Shown one piece after another: positions 56,593-64,000 of a stretch of 64,000 nucleotides of DNA (position 1 is its first letter; every line of letters begins with the position of its first letter). This DNA comes from Nematopogon swammerdamellus. Taxonomy: Eukaryota; Arthropoda; Insecta; Lepidoptera; Adelidae. The stretch covers positions 15,843,347 to 15,907,346 of the forward strand of contig OX336355.1 in NCBI GenBank assembly GCA_946902875.1, written 5' to 3'. A model generated the notes under the pieces. It worked only from the letters and a program-made list of their open reading frames with translations. It was not told where the DNA came from and searched no databases. The translations under genes were made by a program, and so were the position numbers.

Positions 56593-56995
56593 TGTCTGTG
56601 GCATCGTAGCTCCCAAACGGATGGACCGATTTGGATGCGGTTTTTTTTATTAGGAAGCCTGTTTAATCGGGATGGTTCTTAGCTATGTTTGTAATCAAGT
56701 AATTAAGTAATTAAGTAATAAAAAAAATTATTATCTTCAAAAGTGGACCGATTTGCATGCGGTTTTTTTTAAAAAGCTTGAAATAAAAGTTAAATTACAA
56801 ATTTAAAAAACCCCCGACTCTTAAAAAGTCAAAAATAATTTCCGTTTACTTACTTAAAGGAGTCGGGGGACCGCTAAGTAAATTAAATATAAAGACTCAA
56901 AAGTTGCGCGGGAATTTACTTAGCGGTCTACCGACTCCTTTAAGTAAGTAAACGGAAATTATTTTTGACTTTTTAAGAGTCGGGGGTTTTTTTTA
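56515..56995. mobile_element. Family F foldback element with 74-bp palindrome
   Basis: Starts AACCCCCGACGAAAAAAACG, contains a (TG)n tract at 56555-56590, and ends with inverted arms 56811-56884 and 56913-56986 that pair over 74 bases with two mismatches (CCCCCGACTCTTAAAAAGTC outward). Confidence 0.75.
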
Positions 56996-57220
56996 GTCTG
57001 TCGCCCCGCGAGTGACGACGAATTTTTTAGAAAGTCTAATTTTGGCGTGCCGCCAAAATTATTTCCGCTGATGTTTGCGTACGAGGGAACTGCCTATCTG
57101 CATAATATGTAGGTAGTGCTTATCTTGATCTACTAAAGAAAATGGCGAGATATTACGGAGAAATATTGTTTCCACCTTTGTTCCCGTTGTAACGTAAAAT
57201 TTTTCAAAACATGAAATGCT
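56996..57220. other. Spacer
   Basis: Nothing supported. Confidence 0.3.
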
Positions 57221-57345
57221 TTTTAACCGACTCCAAAAAAAGGAGGAGGTTCTCAATTCGACTGTATTTTTTTTTATGTTTGTTACCTCAGAACTTTCGA
57301 CTGGGTGAACCGATTTTGATGATTCTTTTTTTAACGGAAGCAGTT
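57221..57345 (+). repeat. Family K repeat
   Basis: TTAACCGACTCCAAAAAAAG, GGAGGAGGTTCTCAATTCGA, CCTCAGAACTTTCGAC, GTGAACCGATTTTGATG. A widespread lepidopteran repeat type. Confidence 0.65.
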
Positions 57346-57429
57346 GTTCACCCCGTATACAATTTCTATACGAGTTGTTCATTCCTACTGTAATAAATAG
57401 GTGGGAATATATCTCTATCTCTATCTTCT

Positions 57430-57842
57430 CTACTTCTTATAAAAAGGAACGTCTGTCTGTATGTATGTATGTATTGAGGTAAACTCCGGATCCACTGAAC
57501 AGATTTTGATGCGGTTTGCACTAATGTAGAGTAGTTCTTGAGGGTCACTATAGGCTATATACCATCACGCTGAATAGCCTTAGGGCTGAGCAATATCAAA
57601 GAAAGTGTAGTATGGATGGGACACAGAGAGAGAGAAAATAAGATGAACGAGCGTTTATTACAATATTTGATTTTAAATCGGGTGAAATGAAGGGAAGCAC
57701 TGACTTGGCACCTAGTTTACACGGTGTTATGGGGCTGACATCTCGGATGTTGTACGTGATGTACCCAACCATGTCAGTTTCCATAAAAAAAATGCTATTA
57801 AACCGAGTCTACCGCGAGCGAAGCCGCGGGCAAAAGCTAGTT
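57430..57842 (+). mobile_element. Helitron-like element with family S tail inside
   Basis: CTTCTTATAAAAAGGAACG start region, TCACTATAGGCTATATACC, then a family S tail at 57684-57790 (GCACTGACTTGGCACC to poly-A). It resumes with GCGAGCGAAGCCGCGGGCAA, AAGCTAG and T. Confidence 0.6.
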
Positions 57843-57854
57843 CTTCTTATAACC

Positions 57855-57920
57855 CAAAGAGTTTGAATTACGTCGCTGCGCTCCTTTAAAGGAGCGCAGC
57901 GACGTAATACAAACTCTTTG
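57855..57920. mobile_element. 66-bp palindromic mini-MITE, 8-bp TSD TTATAACC
   Basis: CAAAGAGTTTGAATTACGTC pairs with its inverted copy over the full length with one mismatch. TTATAACC is exact at 57847-57854 and 57921-57928. Confidence 0.88.
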
Positions 57921-58149
57921 TTATAACCATCACGTTGCTGGTACTGAAGTCATCAAAATACTTGGCCAATTCTAAGCATCTCACCGACTGCGCGGTGGAA
58001 ATTTCCCACCGCTGGAAAAAAATAGGTAAAATATAAATTTACGTAATAATTTTTCACACCTCTGCAACATCAACTAGAGATGACATGTCTTAAAAATACC
58101 TACGCACTGACGTTAGCGCCATCTGGTTTAAAATATTGCGCAGCAGTCA

Positions 58150-58925
58150 TCCGTCAAATCAAAATCATACACCTCGCTCGCAAGGTGAGCGGTTGAGTGG
58201 CTGGCGGCGGTCCCAAATAGATTTATTGCCGTCTAGTGGTTACTGCGGGACGTCTGAGTTCTGACTGAACCCGGGCAGTTGGGGGGCAAGTCTGCTATCT
58301 TAGAAATTTGTTAGGAAGGGCAAAGGAAGTAGCCTACCCCTCCATAATTTATATAAAATATTGCGCTCCCAGGCAAGGCTCCCACCCCAAATCATACAAC
58401 ACGCTCGCAAAGTGAGCGGTTGAGTGGCTGGCGGCGCGGTCCCAAATAGATTTACTGCCGTCTAGCGGTTACTACGGGTCGTCTGAACTCTGAACCCGGG
58501 CAGTCAGGGGGCAAGTCTGCTCTCTTCCAAATTTGTTAGGAAGGGCAGCGGAGGTAGCCTACCCCCTCCATAATTTATATAAAATATTGGGCTCCCACCC
58601 CAAATCATACAACACGCTCGCAAAGTGAGCAGTTGAGTGGCTGGCAGCGGAGTAACTATTACTTAATCTGTGGCAGCAGTCCCAAATAGATTTACTGCCG
58701 TCTAGCGGTTGCTACGGGACGTCTGAACCCGGGCAGTTGGGGTGGGGAGAAAGTCTGCTATCTTACAAATTTGTTAGGAAGGGCAAAGGAGGTAGCCTAC
58801 CCCCCTCCATAATTGATATAAAATATTGCGCTCCCACCTCAAATCATACACCACGCTCGCAAGGTGAGCTGTTGAGTGGCAGGCAGGCGGCCGCGGCGGG
58901 GCGGCGCGATTCCAAATAGATTTAC
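58150..58925 (+). repeat. Four-unit tandem repeat, about 215-240 bp period
   Basis: AAATCATACA, CACGCTCGCAA, GTGAGCGGTTGAGTGGCTGG, CCAAATAGATTTA, CCGTCTAGCGGTTACTACGG and CGGGCAGT recur from about 58163, 58389, 58602 and 58841. The third unit carries an extra AGTAACTATTACTTAATCTG phrase. No gene. Confidence 0.85.
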
Positions 58926-59086
58926 TTTTTTTTATAGACAGCCGTATGATTCAATATTCAATTCAATATATTGTTCAAACATGCACAATTTTTCTACTGT
59001 TATTTGAGTTTATTTCGAGAACTTTCTGTTCGAGCGTTGCCCCTAAATAGATTGGCTAAGTCCCTGTTTAGTTATACGCCAACTTA

Positions 59087-59231
59087 GGCCCACTTGCACC
59101 AACACAAATTTAATATATAAACCAGTTTAACTCGCTAAACCAGTTTAAGCTAGCACCCGTTGACTGCGGGAACCGCGTTTAAATCCATAACTCGCTACTT
59201 AACTTTAAACTCGTGTTGGTGCAAGTGGGCC
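59087..59231. mobile_element. PIF/Harbinger-type MITE, TSD TTA
   Basis: TIR GGCCCACTTGCACCAACAC, 145 bp, TTA at 59084-59086 and 59232-59234. It differs from the 49687 copies by an internal ACCAGTTTAA duplication. Confidence 0.88.
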
Positions 59232-59507
59232 TTAGTAAAACCTTTAAACGGGCTTAACAGATAAATTCAAACCGTGAAAGACGGTAAACTCTTATTAATG
59301 TCGACAATTAAATTTCTGTCTGTCTGTTCGAGAATTCTATTAATTTAACTAGATTGACGGCGCTGTCACAAACCTCAAGAATGGCGATAGCGTTTTACGA
59401 TTCATGTTGTAGACCATTTTAATACACCGCGTATATAAAATAATTGTCTTCGCTACTTTCACAATGAGAAAACTATACCCGTACACGTATCAATAACTGT
59501 ATATATC
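59232..59507. other. Spacer
   Basis: Nothing supported. Confidence 0.3.
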
Positions 59508-59835
59508 TGCTGGCATGGCACCTAACTGAGTGTGGATTCGCTAGGAGATGTGATTTTGGCTCTGTCGACTGCACCATTGGTCTCTCGGCACAGCCACCCA
59601 TGTTGGTTAACATAAAAAAATATATATTATTATGCCTGGCGTCTCCTCATTTACTTTTTTTATTTAACTTTCGTTAAGTAGTATTAAGTTTCTTTAATTC
59701 TTCTTCCTTTGTTAGTACCTTATATTATGTTTATAAATAAGACAGGTTGCCTGGCAGAGATTGCAATAGGTATCCCTTTTTGTAAAATGTATATTTAAGT
59801 GCAATAAAGGATATTTCTATTTTTATTCTATTCTA
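59508..59835 (+). repeat. Two LINE 3' end fragments
   Basis: 59508-59622 matches the 3' UTR at 47765-47892 (CTCGGCACAGCCACCCATGT). 59745-59835 is a family N end (CCTGGCAGAGATTGCAATAG, GTGCAATAAAGGATA) with a TCTAT repeat tail. Confidence 0.6.
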
Positions 59836-59875
59836 TTCTATCATACGGGTATGGGTACAGATTGTAAGATTAGGT

Positions 59876-60170
59876 ACGGCGGCTGATGGTCAAGTGATCT
59901 GGGCATTCTCTTGCCCAGAGGTCCCAGGTTCGAATCCGGTCGGCGTGAACCAATTAGTTTTTTTTTATGATTCGACCAAAATTACGTGCATTACCAGCTG
60001 ATCCATGGTTCGGATGCTATGTAAAACTGTAGGTTCACGAGGTTGTTGGCTGGAGGAAATCACCTACCGCAATAAGTCCGCCCTAGTGTAAAAAAGCTCC
60101 ACCAGGGGCGTGGCGAGCTCAGGCTACCTACTGATGGCCGGGCCCCAAAGAGGGGTGATGGAAGTGATAA
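59876..60170 (+). repeat. tRNA-headed SINE with LINE-like tail
   Basis: GATGGTCAAGTGATCTGGGC and GAGGTCCCAGGTTCGAATCC are A- and B-box blocks. AAAACTGTAGGTTCACGAGG is the start of the shared central block. The tail TTGGCTGGAGGAAAT, GCAATAAGTCCGCC matches family N LINE 3' ends. Confidence 0.65.
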
Positions 60171-60206
60171 TGATAATTTGTTTAAATTTATTTCTTTTTG
60201 TTTCAG

Positions 60207-60261
60207 GTAAATACCTATTTTCACTTGTATACACGGGGAAGACGCACATTTTAAAACAAGG
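60207..60261 (+). other. Candidate 55-base exon
   Basis: Acceptor TTTCTTTTTGTTTCAG and donor AAGG|GTAAGTATG are both strong. One frame is open through the exon (KYLFSLVYTGKTHILKQG); I do not recognise it. It could instead be a 5' UTR exon, or chance. Confidence 0.25.
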
Positions 60262-60405
60262 GTAAGTATGTATGTAGACCTGCATATAGCTATATCTATT
60301 TATTATATATTATACCTAGTTATTTTTAATCAATCAATCAATACTAATAATACAACTGTAATGTAAGGGATGGTCATGGAGTAAGTTACTTTATTTTATG
60401 AGATA

Positions 60406-60633
60406 CAAGCTGTGCCCGCGGCTCCGCCCGCTCTCATATTTCACTTCACTGCTAACCTCATAAGCTATTTAGCGTGATAGTAAGTAGCCTATAGTTGATG
60501 GGAAGAATCAAGCTATCCGTAGAATTTTGTTTTATTAAAATCGGTTCAGTGGTTCTCGAGTTATAAGCGGACAGACAGACACTCAAGACACTCAGACAGA
60601 AAGCAGACGTTGGATTTTATTATAGGTAAAGGA
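60406..60633 (-). mobile_element. Short Helitron-like element (family L), inserted between A and T
   Basis: On the minus strand it starts TCCTTTACCTATAATAAAAT and ends GCCGCGGGCACAGCTTG. The undisturbed HLE sequence at 29190 shows the join was GAGATA|TTGCG, an A/T target without duplication, as Helitrons use. Confidence 0.8.
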
Positions 60634-60914
60634 TTGCGGTTGTAGACTATGTATGATACTAAAACTAAATTGACGATCTTTAGAAATCTTTTCTGTAAGT
60701 TTGTATGTTCCTCCATCACACTTTTTCATAATAAATAACCCAAAGGTTGGCTGGGAGAGAACGCCTACGGTGTTAAGCTGTACCTTTTGCAAAAAATGTT
60801 TTCAAGTGCAATAAATATATATTGATTTGATTTGAACTCTTAAACCGATCATCCGAATTCGATGAAACTTAGTACAAGCACATTTTACTATACGGGACAC
60901 AGGATAGGTTAAAT

Positions 60915-61244
60915 CAGTGGTGCCCAAACGGTCGATCGCGATCGACCGGTCGATCGCAAGAGGCTTTTAGGTCGATCGCTGAAAATATGTAGAGCAAGAA
61001 GTGACTCGTAGAAACATCGAAGAATTCATAATATTTGATGTGACTTAACATTTTCCGGGTGTTGTCGTCTTCCACAAGGACCGCAATAGTAACAAATATA
61101 AAGGATGTAATGATCATCGTTTTCAATTCAAACAAAAATTACTACAAATTATTGAACAACGAAAACCTTTGGTACAAGTGTCGATCTCACAACCTTTAAT
61201 TTTTTGTAGGTAGATCTTCAGAGAAAAAAGTATGGGCACCACTG
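60915..61244. mobile_element. hAT-type MITE, 8-bp TSD GGTTAAAT
   Basis: CAGTGGTGCCCAAACGG at the left and TATGGGCACCACTG at the right. GGTTAAAT exact at 60907-60914 and 61245-61252. Left side has GATCGCGATCGACCGGTCG palindromes. A 73-codon minus-strand frame (60914-61135) is not recognisable as transposase. Confidence 0.88.
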
Positions 61245-61370
61245 GGTTAAATGAAATTCAGTTTCGCGTAGGCTAAGATGTGACTCTCATACAAACAGAA
61301 TTGTCCCCCGCGCGCCGAAATAAATGTACGGTAGCGGGCTTATTTACTTTCTTCTTTTTAAATCTATATT

Positions 61371-61751
61371 ATATATATTATTTACCATACCATTAGCTAC
61401 TATTAGCTCTGATTTACACATCCTCACTGCCACTAAAGCCCCACAAACGGCCCATCTACACGTCGGGTTTCATAACAGCCGGTCTTTCTTATTTATGTAA
61501 CGATCGAGATTTCAGTTTTTATTTTTAGATTTTTCTCTGACAACGTGAAACACCGTTACATTAATATTAAAATAAATACCTAACATAAATAGCGGTTCTT
61601 CTTATGTACAGGTGACCTAGACCCAGATCACAGAATAAAAATAACGAAAAAAGTAAAACATTAAGGAGGGGGGACCCCATACAAAAAATTTGCTAAGAAT
61701 CGATAATAGTACATATTCACGCTACTAAATAATATATGTCGCCATATTTCC
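61371..61751. other. Unassigned stretch
   Basis: Contains AATAACGAAAAAAGTAAAAC and GGACCCCATACAAAAAA, similar to family B interiors. No gene. Confidence 0.35.
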
Positions 61752-62035
61752 GGCGTGAATCGCTGTTGTCCTGCAAGTATTCTGTTAAATTACAGCACAA
61801 CACCGACCACCACGTTTAGTAAAGTATTCGGACAAGATAACTATCAAGCAGCAAGTGATGCGTGAAGACCCACCCGCTGCACGACTCGGTGGAAGGGCCG
61901 TACCAAGGTGACAGGTGGCTATCCTGTCGCCCTTTAGCGCGGCATCTTGTTCTTATTCCTTAGTCGCCTTGTAAGACATTCACGGGGGCAGATGCAGTGG
62001 GGCTATTCTTTTTAAGTACCAGCCCCACAAGTACA
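61752..62035 (-). repeat. Family C element, 3'-shortened
   Basis: Minus strand: TGTGGGGCTGGTACTTAAAA head; GGCACGAAG-type block; ends at the CGCTGTTGTCC region without an ATGT tail. Confidence 0.75.
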
Positions 62036-62204
62036 ACCGGATTGCAATTCAAAATTTAGTAATTTATACGTTTAACTAGTACGTACTTATATGTAGTGTA
62101 TATTATAGTTTATCATATTTATTTTCCTTATATTATACATTCCCACACTCTAAGTCTTTTGCTACTACCTACTTATATCTCACCACATACGACTCTACAA
62201 TATC

Positions 62205-62325
62205 CAAAAGTTGACTGGGAGAAATCCCTGTAAGGGACAAGTCCGCCTTTGCCCCTCATGTAAATTATGTATCGTTTGTTACTGTAAAATGTTTTGGAGC
62301 AATATAGTATTTCTATCTATATATA
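62205..62325 (+). repeat. LINE 3' UTR end (family N)
   Basis: GTTGACTGGGAGAAATCCC, GGGACAAGTCCGCCTTTG, GGAGCAATATAGTATTTCTA and a TATCTATATA tail. Confidence 0.6.
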
Positions 62326-62630
62326 TATTGTGAATGCATCGCCCCACGTGGCAAAGATCTCTGCAAAGACCCCAAACATTCGTGTGGTTGTTTTTACAGG
62401 GGTAGATTTTTTTTTCTTCTTCATCTTCGGACATCGATGTCTTGTTGTTTGTAAAAACTAATTTGGGGTAAACGTGGGCAGCAGATGCTCTCGTGGAATT
62501 CCCGCTTTTGTGTGTGTGTGTTTTTTTTTGCCTTCGTCCACTGGAGTGAACCGTTGATTGGTGGTAATCCTATGGTATGGGTATGGTTGAAATGATTCTT
62601 TTAACTGCACTTTTATTGGCAAATCTCATC
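62326..62630. other. Spacer
   Basis: (TG)n near 62509-62522; nothing else supported. Confidence 0.3.
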
Positions 62631-62764
62631 TCACTAATATCATAAATGTGAAAGTATATTTGTTTGTTTGTTTGTTTATTTGTTTGTTTGTTTGTTTGTT
62701 CCTCTTTCACGCCTGAACGGCTGGACGGATTTTGACGAAACTTTGTATAGTGGTAGTGTATATC

Positions 62765-63297
62765 CCGGAGTAACATAATTTTGAAAAAAAGTGGTCAAGT
62801 TCGAGACGAGCTCGCGTAAAGAGGGTTCCGTACCATCCCGATTTCTGTGCGAACTAAAAGACTTAGGATTTTCGTTTAGGTTATCCTGTAAATTAAGTCT
62901 ATATCCCATGGTAACATAATTTTGAAAAAAAGTGGTCAAGTTCGAGTCGAACTCGCGTAAAGAGGGTTCCGTACCATTCCGTTTTCTGTGAGAACTAGAA
63001 GGCTTAGGATTTTCGTTTAGGTTTTCCTGTAAATTAAGTGTATATCCCATGGTAAAATAATAAAAAAAAGTGGTGATGTTCGAGTCGACCTTGTGTAAAG
63101 AGGGTTCCGTACCATCCTGTATTCTGTGAGAACTTGAAGGCTTAGGATTTTCGTTTAGGTTTTCCTGTAAATGAAGTGTATATCCCATGGTAACATAATT
63201 TAAAAAGAAAGTAGTCAAATTCGAGTCGAGCTCGCGTAAAGAGGGTTCCGTACCATCCCGTTTTCTGTGAGAACTAGAAGACTTAGGATTTTCGATT
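62765..63297. repeat. Four tandem 141-bp repeats
   Basis: TAACATAATTTTGAAAAAAA recurs at 62771, 62912, 63053 (altered) and 63191, periods 141, 141 and 138. Each unit contains TTCGAGTCGAACTCGCG and GAGGGTTCCGTACCAT, resembling a family B left end. The minus strand stays open for 180 codons across the array because unit lengths are multiples of three. Confidence 0.85.
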
Positions 63298-63299
63298 AG

Positions 63300-63598
63300 G
63301 GAGAGAGGAAGGGAGCGAGGGGGAGCTATGAACGGGGAATGAAGGGGGGAAGGGGGTGGGGGTAAATAGAGTCATAGAGGGAGGGGCGAGAGGGGAGGTG
63401 GACGTACAGAGATGAAAGGGAGGGGGGAGGGGTCGGAAGAAGAGGGGGAGGGGAGGGAGGAAGGGTCGGGAGAGGAGCGGAGGTAGGGAGATGAAGGAAG
63501 GGGAAGGAGGGTCGGGGAGGAAGAGCAGCGGTGGGAGGGAGGAGGAAAAGGAGGGAATGGAGGGGAGGGGGTGGGTAGGGCAAGAGGGAGGGATAGTG
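63300..63598. repeat. Purine-rich low-complexity block
   Basis: Almost entirely G and A on the plus strand (GGGAGG, GAGGGG). The proline-rich frame on the other strand is compositional. Confidence 0.8.
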
Positions 63599-63906
63599 TA
63601 GGGAGAGGGAGAGGGAGAGGGAGAGGGAGAGGGAGAGGGAGAGGGAGAGGGAGAGGGAGAGGGAGAGGGCGAGGGAGAGGGAGAGGGAGAGGGAGAGGGA
63701 GAGGGAGAGGGAGAGGGAGAGGGAGAGGGAGAGGGAGAGGGAGAGGGAGAGGGAGAGGGAGAGGGAGAGGGAGAGGGAGAGGGAGAGGGAGAGGGAGAGG
63801 GAGAGGGAGAGGGAGAGGGAGAGGGAGAGGGAGAGGGAGAGGGAGAGGGAGAGGGAGAGGGAGAGGGAGAGGGAGAGGGAGAGGGAGAGGGAGAGGGAGA
63901 GGGAGA
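63599..63906 (+). repeat. (GGGAGA)n hexamer microsatellite
   Basis: About 51 copies of GGGAGA, one with C in place of A near 63670. The Arg-Gly repeat frame it creates is an artefact. Confidence 0.95.
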
Positions 63907-64000
63907 ATATAAGAGAAACGACAGTTTATTTATTTGCGTTTAAATCGGATTTACTGTTAAATCGAGTCTACAGCGAGCGAAGCCGCGGGCAAAAGCTATC

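Larger units (their letters stand above)
60350..61370 (+). mobile_element. Helitron-like (HLE) copy with three nested insertions
   Basis: HLE blocks (AAGGGATGGTCATGGAGTAA, ACTAAAACTAAATTGACG, ACTATACGGGACACAGG, GTAGCGGGCTTATTTAC) are interrupted by a family L Helitron (60406-60633), a family N LINE end (about 60716-60838) and a hAT MITE (60915-61244). The 3' terminus is lost. Confidence 0.75.
62631..63998 (+). mobile_element. Helitron-like element carrying tandem repeats and a hexamer array
   Basis: Begins TCACTAATATCATAAATGTG, a (TTTG)n tract and TTTCACGCCTGAACGGCTGG. It ends GCGAGCGAAGCCGCGGGCAA, AAGCTA at the window edge, the same end as the copy at 57842. Inside are 141-bp tandem repeats, a purine-rich block and GGGAGA repeats. 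No Rep/helicase, so non-autonomous. Confidence 0.6.

Noticed and set aside
60914..61135. hAT transposase remnant in the MITE at 60915
   Set aside because: The 73-codon frame shows no recognisable transposase motif and includes the TIR.
62676..63218. 180-residue repeat protein
   Set aside because: It spans tandem repeats within a Helitron-like element; frame retention is noted as a finding but I do not call a gene.
63326..63583. Proline-rich protein on the minus strand
   Set aside because: It arises from a purine-rich low-complexity tract.
63571..63912. Arg-Gly repeat protein
   Set aside because: The frame is a direct product of the GGGAGA microsatellite.

Overview
This is animal nuclear DNA, most likely from a moth or butterfly. 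Genes have GT-AG introns, intergenic DNA is AT-rich, and the window is packed with transposable elements. The Lepidoptera call rests on repeat types I recall as common in that order: Helitron-like ends reading GCGAAGCCGCGGGC then CTAG, repeats starting AACCGACT with a GGAGGAGGTTCTC core, and elements whose ends contain AAGTGCGAGTCG. No search was run. I see no rRNA gene, no convincing functional tRNA gene, no CRISPR, and nothing prokaryotic.

Only the first 13 kb holds recognisable host genes. (1) The 3' end of an ASCC3-type helicase gene (Drosophila obelus orthologue type), + strand, with four terminal exons at 1-36, 1803-1937, 2551-2755 and 3881-4032. Its stop is followed 21 bases later by AATAAA. 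(2) An intact, intronless ALG2 mannosyltransferase gene (7883-9148, minus). (3) A complete two-exon FKBP2-type ER prolyl isomerase gene (12648 down to 11902, minus). ALG2 and FKBP2 both act at or in the ER, but neither sequence nor layout implies co-regulation. A GC-rich, promoter-like first exon ends in a strong splice donor at 25561 (+). It suggests a further gene whose long first intron may fill much of the remaining window; a 55-base exon candidate lies at 60207-60261.

The rest is repeats, which I sorted into families by comparing copies within the window. S: SINEs whose head joins a tRNA-type A box to the 5S rRNA internal promoter. A: tRNA-headed SINEs sharing a central block with S. C: a 340-bp retroelement beginning TGTGGGGCCGGTACTT. 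D: a non-LTR retrotransposon with 5'-truncated copies. B: elements ending in AAGTGCGAGTCG and carrying (CCGT)n-type runs. Also present: Helitron-like elements; RTE-like and other reverse-transcriptase pseudogenes; hAT-type MITEs with exact 8-bp target duplications at 9835, 14245, 28382, 41042, 44143, 47841, 57855 and 60915; and PIF/Harbinger-type MITEs with TTA duplications at 35286, 49687 and 59087.

Several elements are nested, so their order of arrival can be read directly. Large palindromes (63-bp perfect arms at 21.5 kb, 74-bp arms at 56.8 kb), a 26-bp minisatellite with 52-bp higher-order structure, and a GGGAGA hexamer array inside a Helitron-like element complete the window. I found no defence system or gene cluster of new type. 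The most novel material is the architecture of the small mobile elements.
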